Origin: Paenibacillus_AR mesotrionivorans
Lineage (GTDB): Bacteria; Bacillota; Bacilli; Paenibacillales; NBRC-103111
Assembly: GCF_046098205.1 (NCBI RefSeq)
Contig: NZ_JBJURJ010000002.1
Coordinates: forward strand, 186,001-250,000
Direction of reading: 5' to 3'
Length of the DNA stretch: 64,000 bases
Under the pieces are notes generated by a model. It searched no databases. It saw nothing but the letters and a program-made list of their open reading frames with translations, and was not told where the DNA came from. Every line of letters starts with the position of its first letter. Positions within the stretch are counted from its first letter, which is position 1. Positions 41,830 through 50,337 of the stretch are shown here, one piece after another. The translations under genes were made by a program, and so were the position numbers.

Positions 41830-42012
41830 TAACGGAACCAGGAGACTCTTAGCCGCTAAATTCGGCCCTTTCAAATCTCTAACGGAACTCACAAACCCTT
41901 AGAGTTCAAAATGTAACCGTAATCTCTCTTTAGGTGACGCTAAGAGCCGCATAGTTCCGTTACATTTCAATTTGAGCCAAAATTCCTGGCTAAGGTCCGC
42001 TCCGTTCCGTTA
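41830..42012. repeat. 183-nt element with four 23-nt modules, copy A
   Basis: The modules lie at 41830-41852 (+), 41880-41902 (+), 41940-41962 (-) and 41990-42012 (-). Each reads TAACGGAAC, nine variable bases, then CTTAG (with small changes). Starts are 50, 60 and 50 bases apart, so the whole is an inverted repeat with exact helical-turn multiples. The spacers share little sequence with copy B. No reading frame is evident. Confidence 0.92.
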
Positions 42013-42085
42013 CTCCGTCACACTCCCCAGTTACTTCTTCATACTCGTCCGTCCACACCTTCAAACCGATTCCCGTCGCAGCGCC

Positions 42086-42120
42086 CCAAAAACAAACAGA
42101 GCCCTGCAGCCACAAGGGCC
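42086..42120 (-). terminator. Probable terminator of kduI
   Basis: On the minus strand GCCCT and AGGGC enclose a 9-nt loop and are followed by TCTGTTTGTTTTTGG, 35 bases past the kduI stop. Confidence 0.55.
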
Positions 42121-42154
42121 GCGGAGCTCCGCAGATATAGCAGTTTATTTCCGA

Positions 42155-42988
42155 TTACCGGATTTCGGTCATCGGTACGCCGTCCATGTCGTCGAACGCT
42201 TGGTTCTCGCCGGCCATGCCCCAGATGAAGGTATAAGCGGCAGTACCTACGCCGGAGTGGATGGACCAGCTCGGGGAGATAACCGCTTCTTGGTTGCGCA
42301 TGATGATGTGGCGGGTTTCGGTCGGTTGTCCCATCATGTGGAACACAACGCCGTTTTCCGGCATATCGAAGTACAGGTAAACTTCCATGCGGCGCTCATG
42401 GGTATGGCAAGGCATGGTGTTCCACATGTTGCCCGGATCCAATTGAGTCAGGCCCATGACCAGCTGACAGCTTTGGATGCCCTTCTCGTGGATATATTGG
42501 TAGATAGTGCGCTCGTTGGAGGTTTCGATGGAGCCCAGGTGACGCGGGTTGGCATCCTTCTGAGCAGCCTTCACAGTCGGGTATTGCTTGTGGGCCGGAG
42601 TGGAGTTCAGGTAGAACTTGGCCGGATTAGCGGCATCCGCGCTTTCGAACAGCACTTCCTCTGCGCCAAGACCTACATACAGACAGTCCTTGTTGTCCAG
42701 CTCATATGCGGTGCCGTCCACCTTAACGGTGCCCTTGGCGCCGATATTGATGATGCCCAGCTCGCGGCGGGCCAGGAAGAAGGGAGCACCCATGTCCTTT
42801 GCGTCGGCTTCCAGCTTGATGGCTTCCTTAACAGGTACGGCAGAGCCGGTAATAAAGCGGTCATTATGGCTGTAAACCAGCTTCAGCTCGCCCGGTACAA
42901 ACAGGCTTTGAATCAGAAAATGGTGGCGCAGCTCTTCAGTATCGTACTTTTTCACGTCTTGGGGATGATTGGAGTAGCGGATTTCCAT
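42155..42988 (-). CDS. kduI: 5-keto-4-deoxyuronate isomerase
   Basis: The 277-residue cupin protein starts at ATG 42988 with AGGAGG upstream. The zinc-ligand motif CHTHERRMEVY (near residue 194) and the final QAFDDMDGVPMTEIR match KduI. The enzyme isomerises 5-keto-4-deoxyuronate to 2,5-diketo-3-deoxygluconate in degradation of pectin and other uronates. It stands alone here without kduD, kdgK or lyase genes, so the pathway partners must be elsewhere. A palindrome upstream is a candidate regulator site. Confidence 0.95.
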   Translation of the reverse strand: MEIRYSNHPQDVKKYDTEELRHHFLIQSLFVPGELKLVYSHNDRFITGSAVPVKEAIKLEADAKDMGAPFFLARRELGIINIGAKGTVKVDGTAYELDNKDCLYVGLGAEEVLFESADAANPAKFYLNSTPAHKQYPTVKAAQKDANPRHLGSIETSNERTIYQYIHEKGIQSCQLVMGLTQLDPGNMWNTMPCHTHERRMEVYLYFDMPENGVVFHMMGQPTETRHIIMRNQEAVISPSWSIHSGVGTAAYTFIWGMAGENQAFDDMDGVPMTEIR

Positions 42989-43106
42989 AACAGCAATTCC
43001 TCCTTAGATATGGTCATTCAAAGGTCATACCGGTAAAACCGGCTGATAAACTTCATTCCGGTTTCAAACAGGTTCATTCATGTTCATTCAAACTTTCTAT
43101 ACGTTC

Positions 43107-43120
43107 ATATGGTACCATAT
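43107..43120. promoter_or_regulatory. 14-bp palindrome upstream of kduI
   Basis: ATATGGTACCATAT is a perfect palindrome, flanked by CGTTC on the left and GAACG three bases beyond on the right, 119 bases before the kduI start. Several TTCATTCA copies lie between. It may be an operator for a GntR- or LacI-type pectin regulator. Confidence 0.45.
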
Positions 43121-43239
43121 TACGAACGAAATTACCATATCACTTCATTTCTTCACATTTTCTTTAGGGTGACGGAAAGCGTAGGCTAGTGGTATAATAT
43201 TTGTCAATGTGTATACCAATTTGAGGAAGGATGACCCCC

Positions 43240-44547
43240 ATGCACCCTCTGGCCCAAAAGCTGAACGAAACCATTGAGAAGAACAGCCCGCATCTTCACG
43301 AAATGCTCTCCGATCTGGGCAAGCTCATTTATTTTCCCAAGGACGGAATCCTGAGCCAGTCCGCCGAAGCCAAAGCCAAGGCCAAAACATACAATGCCAC
43401 CATCGGCACCGCTTTGGAAAATGGCCAACCGATGCATTTGAAGGTGATTCAGGACACCCTCTCCGCATACGCGCCCAAGGACCTCTACGAGTATGCTCCT
43501 CCCGCCGGCAAACCCGAGCTGCGTACCGCCTGGAGAAGCAAGCTCCTGGTGGAGAACCCGTCCCTCTCCGGCAAAAGCTACGGCAACCCCATCGTCACCA
43601 ATGCGCTGACCCACGGTCTGTCCATTGTGGCCGACCTGTTCGCGGGTCCCGGCGATGCCGTGATTATCCCGGACAAGAACTGGGAGAACTACGAGCTGAC
43701 CTTCTCTATCCGCCGCGGCGCGGAAATGGTATACTATCCCCTTTATAATGAGGATAGAAAGTTCAATGATGCGGGTCTGAAGGATGCCATTCTCGCCCAG
43801 AAGGAAAAGGGCAAGGCCATCGTGGTGCTGAACTTCCCCAACAACCCTACCGGCTACACCCCTGGCGCCGAGGAAGGCCGCAAGATTGTGGAAGCCGTCA
43901 AGGCAGGTGCGGAAGCCGGCATTAATGTGGTGGTGGTTACCGACGACGCTTACTTTGGACTGTTCTTCGAGGACTCCCTCCACGAGTCTCTGTTCGGCTC
44001 CCTGGCCGGTCTGCATCCCCGGGTGCTGGCCATCAAGGTGGACGGCGCCACCAAGGAAGAGTATGTGTGGGGCTTCCGTGTCGGCTTCATTACCTACTCC
44101 GACCCCAATGAAGCGGTTCTGGCCGCGCTGGAGCAAAAAACCATGGGCATCATCCGGGCGACCATCTCCAGCGGCCCGCATCCGTCCCAAACCTTCGTGC
44201 TGAAGGCTATCCAATCCCCGGACTTCGATCTCCAGCGGGCGGAGAAGTACCAGATCATGAAGGGCCGGGCCAACAAGGTCAAGGCTGTGCTGGATTCCGG
44301 CAAGTACGGAGAGGCATGGGATTATTATCCCTTCAACTCCGGGTACTTTATGTGTCTCAAGCTCAAAACCGTAACTGCCGAACAGCTCCGCCTGCATCTT
44401 CTGGACCAATACGGCGTAGGCACCATCGCATTGGGTGAAACCGACCTGCGTGTAGCCTTCTCTTGCATTGAGGAAGCCAATGTGGAGCATCTGTTTGACC
44501 TGATCCACAGCGGTGTGCAGGATTTGGAAAAGGTTTCCGCTAAGTAA
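43240..44547 (+). CDS. Class I/II aminotransferase
   Basis: The start is taken at the second ATG, 43240, because GAGGAAGG abuts the first ATG (43231) and is correctly spaced from the second. The 435-residue PLP enzyme shows NFPNNPTGYTPG (near residue 200), DDAYFGLF (cofactor-binding Asp/Tyr, near 237) and the Schiff-base Lys in IKVDGATKEEYVWGFRVGF (near 265), followed by the Arg that binds substrate carboxylate near the C-terminus (LRVAFSC). It resembles aspartate/aromatic aminotransferases but has an extended N-terminus. Specificity is not evident. It is monocistronic. Confidence 0.87.
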   Translation: MHPLAQKLNETIEKNSPHLHEMLSDLGKLIYFPKDGILSQSAEAKAKAKTYNATIGTALENGQPMHLKVIQDTLSAYAPKDLYEYAPPAGKPELRTAWRSKLLVENPSLSGKSYGNPIVTNALTHGLSIVADLFAGPGDAVIIPDKNWENYELTFSIRRGAEMVYYPLYNEDRKFNDAGLKDAILAQKEKGKAIVVLNFPNNPTGYTPGAEEGRKIVEAVKAGAEAGINVVVVTDDAYFGLFFEDSLHESLFGSLAGLHPRVLAIKVDGATKEEYVWGFRVGFITYSDPNEAVLAALEQKTMGIIRATISSGPHPSQTFVLKAIQSPDFDLQRAEKYQIMKGRANKVKAVLDSGKYGEAWDYYPFNSGYFMCLKLKTVTAEQLRLHLLDQYGVGTIALGETDLRVAFSCIEEANVEHLFDLIHSGVQDLEKVSAK

Positions 44548-44568
44548 GGGATTTACGAAGCAATAATG

Positions 44569-44617
44569 AAAGCCGTCCGAACCTTCGCATAAAGCGAGGC
44601 TCCGGACGGCTTTTTTT
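44569..44617 (+). terminator. Terminator of the aminotransferase gene
   Basis: The stem AAAGCCGTCCGA / TCCGGACGGCTTT encloses a GC-rich loop and is followed by TTTTTTT, 22 bases past the stop. Confidence 0.88.
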
Positions 44618-44649
44618 AACGAAAAACAACCTCCCTGAGGAGGCTGCTT

Positions 44650-45456
44650 TTAGAGGGTGGCCGGTTTGTCCGCCACCAATGTGAACATTTTGGGGATACC
44701 TTTGTCAAATACCTCCGAGGACTGGTTGGGCTCCTCCACCAAATGGCGGATAATTAGCCCCGATTGGGCTGCGGCCGTAACGACCTCCCCCAGGTTCCAA
44801 TAACGCACCTTGGCCTTGGGCAGTACGGCCTGCTCCTCCTCTGGCAAAAACTTGCCGTAGGCTACATCCACCTCTTTGATAGAGGTATCGAAGTAATCTC
44901 CCGTCACCTTATGCTTGCGGATGTTGGCTGTCGTTCCCCTGGAGGTGATAAGCTTCATGGTAACGGGATGGAAATCCTGGAGCACCAGCCGTCCACCCGG
45001 CTTCAGAAGTCCCCCAACCAGCTTCATCAGAGGCTCGAGATCGGTAAAATAATGGAGGATTCCCCCTTCCATCAGCACCAGATCATAGTCGCCGCTTATT
45101 TCCTCCCGGGGCAGCTCCAGCACATCGGATACCACATAATGCAAAGGAACTCCGGCTTCACAGGCCAGCTCACGGGCGAACCGGGCATTCTGCTCGGAGA
45201 TGTCCACCACCGTGGAGTCTGCACCCAATAACGCCATCGCGATTGCCTTAGACCCGTGGGAACCCAGCAGGTTGGCGGCCTTTTTCCCTTTTAAATCTCC
45301 CATGTACCCATACAGGCCCTTCAGCCGGGCGGCGGGGTTGGCCTTGATCCGTGCCGCCGCCTGCTCCACAGAGCCGAATCGGCTGATCCAGGCCTCATAG
45401 GTACTGTTGTTCCACGCCTTCTCATTGGCGCTGGAATGTTCTTTTTGATCCGGCAT
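44650..45456 (-). CDS. Class I SAM-dependent methyltransferase
   Basis: The 268-residue protein starts at ATG 45456 behind GGAGAGGG. The SAM-binding motif I is NLLGSHGSKAIAMALLGA (near residue 65), followed by the acidic Asp in TVVDISEQNARFA, and DYDLVLMEGGILHYFTD (motif II-like, near 130). The domain is otherwise typical of small-molecule methyltransferases. Motif I has Ser-His-Gly instead of the usual Gly-x-Gly. It is monocistronic and the substrate is unknown. Confidence 0.85.
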   Translation of the reverse strand: MPDQKEHSSANEKAWNNSTYEAWISRFGSVEQAAARIKANPAARLKGLYGYMGDLKGKKAANLLGSHGSKAIAMALLGADSTVVDISEQNARFARELACEAGVPLHYVVSDVLELPREEISGDYDLVLMEGGILHYFTDLEPLMKLVGGLLKPGGRLVLQDFHPVTMKLITSRGTTANIRKHKVTGDYFDTSIKEVDVAYGKFLPEEEQAVLPKAKVRYWNLGEVVTAAAQSGLIIRHLVEEPNQSSEVFDKGIPKMFTLVADKPATL

Positions 45457-45558
45457 GCAAGCCCTCTCCTCCGAAAAGTAAGCTCAATCATTGCTATCTT
45501 ACTTTAGCGGTTATCGGGGGCGCATGCAAGCGCGGAATACAATCACGCGGAACCGGAA

Positions 45559-46806
45559 TTATTGAATCTTGATTTCGGTTACCAGGGCGTTGGAGCCCTT
45601 CAGCTCCACCACACGGTCTGTAGCAGGAAGGCTGCCTCCGGTAATGGAAACCGTAGGCGCCACATTATATACCGCCTCTTGGACAGAACCGCTTACCGTC
45701 TGGGCAATCTTGATCGTGGCAATTTTACCTTCAGTTGTCAGTGTCATATCCTTATAAAGCCCGATAACACTAAAGGTCGGATTCGTAACCGCACTGGTCA
45801 CCTCCACAAAAAGGGCAGTGCCGTTATAGGTGCGAATTTTCAGCGTATCGCCTGCCACCAAAGCATTCAACGCCACCCGGGTTCCATTGCGGTAAATAAA
45901 GGCGTTGGCGTCAACCACTACGGAAACCGTTTGTCCGTCCTTCTCCACCAGAAGCACGTTGCCGGCAGGAGCGGCGGACAGCTTGCCGGTTACCAGAGTT
46001 TGGTCCTGGCCGGAGCCGTTACCGGGAAGCTGCTCACCGGTGCGGTCCAGCAGGGCTGCCAGCTCGGCACGGGTCACAGGGCGTTCGGGACGGAACGTAT
46101 TGTCCTCATAACCATCGATGAGTCCTTTTTCCAAGGCTACCTTCACATAACCCACAGAGCCTGCGGGAATCTGGTTGGCATCCCGGAAGGTCAGCTTGTC
46201 GTTCATTCTGGCTTTGGCTTCTGCATCCAGCTTCAGGGCTTTAACCAGAAGCGTAGTGGCCCATAAACGGTCGGCCGGCTTTTCCGGCTGAATCTTGTCG
46301 TCGGTCTCCAGGAACAAATCATTCTCGGCAGCTACCGCCACATAACCGGTTGCCCAGCCATACTGCCTTTTGATCAGATCCGCGTCCTTAAAGTTTAGGT
46401 TGGAGTTCATTTCCTCCTGGGACTCGGCCTTCTCCCGCAGGCCCATCAGACGAACAGCCGCTGTCAGCGCTTCAATGCGGGTGATTGGCTTACGGGGCTG
46501 GAAGCTGCCATCCTCATACCCTTCGAAGACCCGTTTGGAAGCCAGGCTGGCAATATACTTCATCGCCCATTCCACGTCGGCCCCTTTGACATCGGGGAAA
46601 TTCAGAATAATATTGATGTTTCCATTGGCTTTGTAGTTGTCCTTGGTTTGGCTGGTATACTTGTTATCATTGTTTCTGCCTTGGTCCTTACCGTTTCCAT
46701 TTCCCTTGCCGTTGCCATTGGCCAATGCAGAGGCGCCGCCTCCCGCCAGCATGGATACAGCCAGTCCTGCAGCAATCATCGCTTTCATTGTCTTCTTTGT
46801 CTTCAT
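45559..46806 (-). CDS. S-layer homology domain surface protein
   Basis: The start is ATG 46806 (MKTKKTMKAM) with GAGGGAG upstream. The 415-residue protein has a signal peptide (about 1-28, after ALA), a Gly/Asn/Lys-rich linker with GNGKGNGNGK repeats, three SLH domains (about 62-250; FEGYEDGSFQPRKPITRIEAL and IDGYEDNTFRPERPVTRAELAALLDR are typical), and a beta-rich C-terminal region with VLLVEKDGQTVSVVVD. SLH domains bind pyruvylated wall polysaccharide, fixing the protein to the cell surface. A structural or adhesin role is likely. It is divergent from the FAD oxidoreductase. Confidence 0.88.
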   Translation of the reverse strand: MKTKKTMKAMIAAGLAVSMLAGGGASALANGNGKGNGNGKDQGRNNDNKYTSQTKDNYKANGNINIILNFPDVKGADVEWAMKYIASLASKRVFEGYEDGSFQPRKPITRIEALTAAVRLMGLREKAESQEEMNSNLNFKDADLIKRQYGWATGYVAVAAENDLFLETDDKIQPEKPADRLWATTLLVKALKLDAEAKARMNDKLTFRDANQIPAGSVGYVKVALEKGLIDGYEDNTFRPERPVTRAELAALLDRTGEQLPGNGSGQDQTLVTGKLSAAPAGNVLLVEKDGQTVSVVVDANAFIYRNGTRVALNALVAGDTLKIRTYNGTALFVEVTSAVTNPTFSVIGLYKDMTLTTEGKIATIKIAQTVSGSVQEAVYNVAPTVSITGGSLPATDRVVELKGSNALVTEIKIQ

Positions 46807-46957
46807 TCGTAGAGCACTCCCTCGCTTTGGATTAGGTTTGTCTGGTTCTGGCCAAGAACCGCTTCGCGAAGTGGGGGTTGATGCTACAAGGTTTCGGGTG
46901 GCAAGAAGAGATTGAGGGGGTGGGAGGAACATGTTAGACTGGTAAAGGTATAGGGAA

Positions 46958-47008
46958 CCCCCAAAAGTGAAGCAAAGCGTTGCAGCAAATTCCGATTACT
47001 TTTGGGGG
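46958..47008. repeat. 51-bp inverted-repeat element
   Basis: CCCCCAAAAGT (46958-46968) is matched by ACTTTTGGGGG (46998-47008) around 29 bases that contain GCAAAGCGTTGC. It sits in the divergent region between the SLH gene and the FAD gene. It could be a terminator-like hairpin, an operator or a small dispersed repeat; no T-run follows it on either strand. Confidence 0.75.
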
Positions 47009-47052
47009 AGCCCCGCCTGTTTTAACCAAATTTACATAAGAAGGAGATGTAC

Positions 47053-48645
47053 ATGCGCAGAAAAAAGAAGTCCACCTTGCCTAAATGGGGGCTGCTTGCC
47101 CTTCTGGTTGTCATTCTGGCAGGCGCCGCCATCGGGTATGCCAAGCTCCGCAGCGGGGATGGGAGCAGTGCCTCCGCCCCGGAAACACCGGCTGGCTCCG
47201 CCCCCGTATCCAGCCACAGTCCGGCTGCCGCCTCACCTGCCCCTACCAAAACACCCATTCCTTCGGAAACCGTAGATGTGGCCATCATCGGCAGCGAGCT
47301 GGAAGGGATGTATCTGGCCCGGGCTGCAGCGGATGAAGGATTACGCGTCAAGATTATCGACCCCAGGGCCAAGGCCGGCGGTCAATTGCTCCAGGGAGAG
47401 ATGCTGTTCCTGGATGAAACCCGGGACGCCAGCGGCAAGCTGCTGGTGCAAGGCCGGGCCAAGGAGCTGTTCGACGGCTTCCGTGCCGGACGGATCCGGA
47501 AGCTGAGTGAATTCCAGACCTATTACGCCAAACTGGCCAACGGCATTCCGATGGAATCAGGCATCACGATACAGGATGTGGCTGTTGCCCCGGGAGTTCA
47601 GGGAACAGAAGCCGTGCAATCCGTCATTTACAAAACCGCAGACGGCAGTGAGAAAAAGCTGACCGCCTCCTACTGGGTGGAAAATTCAGATTTTGCCGCA
47701 TTGGCTTCCCGCTTGAAGGTCACCCGTCTGCCGGGGCTGGAGAAATTTTACGGCCAGGATCAGATTGAATATATGAGTGCGGGCATGATGATGAAGTTTA
47801 AGAATGTGGATTGGGCCCGTTTCCAGGCTGCCTACAAGGAATCCGTCAATGAGAGCTTCGCCATCGGGCTCACCGGGGTGACCCGGGGGTACAAGCCTAC
47901 CAACGACAGCGTCTTTTTGCGGGGGCTTAATGCAGTCAGCCAGCGGGACGGGGAAGTCATTATCAATGCCTTCCTGATTTACCAGGTGGACCCCTCCGAC
48001 GATGCCTCCATTGCCGCAGCCAAGGAGCTGGGCCAGAAGGAAATCCCCCTGATCCTGCAATACTTCAAGAAGAATATGACCGGCTGGGAAAACGCCGAGC
48101 TGAACGGCTTCCCCGACTATCTGTACATCCGGGAATTCAACCACTATGAAACGGATTATGTGCTGAAGGTATCCGATGTGCTGGGAGCCCGGATGTTCCC
48201 GGATAATGTGAGCATCGCCGGATATCCCCTTGACCTCCAAGGCCTGAAAGCCAACAAATGGGGGATTGAGATGGGCCGCCCGGACAAATACGGCATGCCC
48301 CTTCGCAGCTTCCAGCTGAAGAATTACGAGAACGTGCTGATGGCCGGCAAAAATGTGGGCACCACCGCCATTGCATACGGCAGTGCACGGATTCAGCCCA
48401 ATACCTCCTTGGCCGCAGAGTCCATCGGTGTCATTCTGGGCCAGATCCACGGCAAGAAGAAGCTGCGGGAGCTGACCGAAGCGGATTGGAGCACCCTGCA
48501 TCCGTATCTGGAGAGCAAGTATAACATCAAGGTGACCGGTGTAACCGGCACCAACAAAATCGCGGGCTGGACAGCGGAGGAAATCGCCAAGCTGGATACC
48601 GGCGCGATTATCTACCCGAGCTATGTGAAAACACGGAAGCCGTAA
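47053..48645 (+). CDS. Membrane-anchored FAD-dependent oxidoreductase
   Basis: The start is taken at the second ATG, 47053, because GAAGGAG abuts the first. The about 530-residue protein has a basic N-end and one hydrophobic segment (about 14-35), a Ser/Ala/Pro/Thr-rich linker (about 40-72), and a FAD_oxidored-type domain. The Rossmann motif reads VDVAIIGSELEGMYLARA, with the second Gly of GxGxxG changed to Glu; the second glycine pair AKAGGQLLQG and the C-terminal FAD contact VLMAGKNVGTTAIAYGSARI are kept. It is likely to act outside the membrane, with FAD. Substrate is unknown. The changed Rossmann glycine may affect FAD binding. Confidence 0.82.
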   Translation: MRRKKKSTLPKWGLLALLVVILAGAAIGYAKLRSGDGSSASAPETPAGSAPVSSHSPAAASPAPTKTPIPSETVDVAIIGSELEGMYLARAAADEGLRVKIIDPRAKAGGQLLQGEMLFLDETRDASGKLLVQGRAKELFDGFRAGRIRKLSEFQTYYAKLANGIPMESGITIQDVAVAPGVQGTEAVQSVIYKTADGSEKKLTASYWVENSDFAALASRLKVTRLPGLEKFYGQDQIEYMSAGMMMKFKNVDWARFQAAYKESVNESFAIGLTGVTRGYKPTNDSVFLRGLNAVSQRDGEVIINAFLIYQVDPSDDASIAAAKELGQKEIPLILQYFKKNMTGWENAELNGFPDYLYIREFNHYETDYVLKVSDVLGARMFPDNVSIAGYPLDLQGLKANKWGIEMGRPDKYGMPLRSFQLKNYENVLMAGKNVGTTAIAYGSARIQPNTSLAAESIGVILGQIHGKKKLRELTEADWSTLHPYLESKYNIKVTGVTGTNKIAGWTAEEIAKLDTGAIIYPSYVKTRKP

Positions 48646-48667
48646 CCGTCCATGTCTGCGGACAAAA

Positions 48668-48710
48668 CAAGCGCCAGTCCTTCCCGGTTCAGGGGAGGGA
48701 CTGGCGCTTG
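48668..48710. terminator. Bidirectional terminator between FAD and DEAD-box genes
   Basis: CAAGCGCCAGTCCTTCCC pairs with GGGAGGGACTGGCGCTTG (one bulge) around a short loop. It ends the plus-strand oxidoreductase and the convergent helicase transcripts. Confidence 0.85.
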
Positions 48711-48744
48711 TTTATTGTTTGCAGCCGCTACAGAAGCGACCGGC

Positions 48745-50244
48745 TTACTCCTGGGAGCCCCGCTTTTCCTTGAGCCAGCGCGGCGCCCCTTTATTCTTCT
48801 GATCGGCCTTGCGGGCCACCTTGCCGCCGCGTGCAGGGGGCTTGGCCTCCTGCTGCCGGGTACCGGGAGCTTTATCCCGCCGCGGCGATGCAGCAGGACT
48901 GGAGTCACGCCCGTAAGCACGTCCATCCTCGGAGCCCTGGCGGCGTCCGGCAACAGTGCGGCCGCCCTTCTCCCCTGATTGCTCACGGAGCTCAGGCGCT
49001 CTGCCGCGTGCCTCGCCCGCTCCTCTTGCCCGGTCAACTACAGGGGCACGTCCGCCGCGTCCTGTCTGTGCGTTCCCCTCTTGGTGAAGGAGACGTTTGG
49101 GCAGTTCGTTTTCACGCACAAGCCGGCCCTCAAACAGCACTCTTTTCTCAAAATCAATGCCCAGACTCTTGGAGAACTTCTCCAGAATAAACAGCTGGTT
49201 AGGGGCACACAGGGCTACCGACACACCCTGCCGGCCCATCCGGCCCGTCCGTCCGGAGCGGTGTACGTAATGGTCCGCATCCACGGGGAGATCGAAGTGG
49301 AACACATGGGTCACCTCGGGAATGTCCAACCCCCGGGCAGCCACATCCGTAGCCAACAAAAGCTGCAGACGGCCTTCCCGGAAGTCCTTCATCACCTTGG
49401 CCCGGTCCTGCTTGCCCGCCTCACTGTACAGACCTTCGACAGAAAGCCCCGCATACTGGAGCTTGGCCAGAATTTCACCAATGTCGTTCACCTGGTTGGT
49501 AAAGATAATTCCAGACCGGGGCATCAAGGTCTTGACCAGCCTGCGCAGGGTATCGATGCGCTCCCGGTCCGGTGTAACCACGTAGAGATGCTCCAGTGTG
49601 CTTGCCGTTTTTTGCTCGGGTTCGATCTGTACGGAAACCGGGTCCTGCATCCAGCGGTCCGCCAGATAACGGACCGGATCGGGAATAGTCGCCGAGAAGA
49701 AACAAAGCTGCCGGTCCCGCATGGCGCTTTTGATCACCGTTTCCACCTCACGGCCTTCACCCTGCTCGAAGATATGATCCGCTTCGTCCACGATAATGGT
49801 TTTGACATGGTGCATGGACAGCTTCCGCAGCTTGATCAGCTCCAGCACCCGTCCGGGGGTGCCGATGACCACCTGGGGATGCAGCCGCAGCCGGTCGATT
49901 TGCCTGCTGATGGAGGCGCCGCCGATCAACAGCTGCGCATCCACCCCGGTGCCCTGGGCGGCCTGCTCCATCACCCGGAAGATCTGGGCCCCCAGCTCCC
50001 GGGTAGGGACCAATATCAGCGCCTGCTGCTTCTTCAGAGCAGGATCAATCCGTTCCAGCACGGGAAGGGCATAAGCCAGCGTTTTGCCGGAGCCTGTCTG
50101 GGACTGGGCAATCAGGTCTCGCCCCTCCAGAATCACAGGAATCGCTTCCTGTTGGATGGGGGTCGGTTCGGTTATATTCATGCTGTGCACATTTTGAATC
50201 AAGGCCTTGCGAAGGGGAAGGGCCTCGAACGTATGAATGGTCAT
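48745..50244 (-). CDS. DEAD-box RNA helicase with basic tail
   Basis: The 499-residue protein starts at ATG 50244 behind AAGGAG. Core motifs are complete: TPIQQEAIP (Q motif), AQSQTGSGKT (I), VPTRELGAQ (Ia), TPGRV (Ib), VDEADH (II), FFSATIP (III), ATDVAARGLDIPEV (V) and YVHRSGRTGRMG (VI). The C-terminal 110 residues are rich in Arg/Gly/Lys, which would help bind RNA, ending KKGAPRWLKEKRG-like. Such enzymes unwind structured RNA in ribosome assembly, decay or cold adaptation. It resembles the CshA/RhlE group. It is monocistronic. Confidence 0.93.
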   Translation of the reverse strand: MTIHTFEALPLRKALIQNVHSMNITEPTPIQQEAIPVILEGRDLIAQSQTGSGKTLAYALPVLERIDPALKKQQALILVPTRELGAQIFRVMEQAAQGTGVDAQLLIGGASISRQIDRLRLHPQVVIGTPGRVLELIKLRKLSMHHVKTIIVDEADHIFEQGEGREVETVIKSAMRDRQLCFFSATIPDPVRYLADRWMQDPVSVQIEPEQKTASTLEHLYVVTPDRERIDTLRRLVKTLMPRSGIIFTNQVNDIGEILAKLQYAGLSVEGLYSEAGKQDRAKVMKDFREGRLQLLLATDVAARGLDIPEVTHVFHFDLPVDADHYVHRSGRTGRMGRQGVSVALCAPNQLFILEKFSKSLGIDFEKRVLFEGRLVRENELPKRLLHQEGNAQTGRGGRAPVVDRARGAGEARGRAPELREQSGEKGGRTVAGRRQGSEDGRAYGRDSSPAASPRRDKAPGTRQQEAKPPARGGKVARKADQKNKGAPRWLKEKRGSQE

Positions 50245-50337
50245 ATAAAACTCCTTTATGCTTCAAGGATGGCGCCTGCCGGCGTTTTTCCATTATAGGA
50301 TGCCCCGGGACCAAAAGTCCAACCCTGCAGGCTGCCC

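Noticed and set aside
43204..44508. Long minus-strand open frame (434 codons) opposite the aminotransferase gene
   Set aside because: It is the GC-skewed mirror of a well-supported PLP enzyme gene; its translation lacks recognisable motifs and any ribosome site.
48979..50298. Plus-strand open frame opposite the DEAD-box helicase
   Set aside because: The helicase has every motif; the antisense frame shows none.
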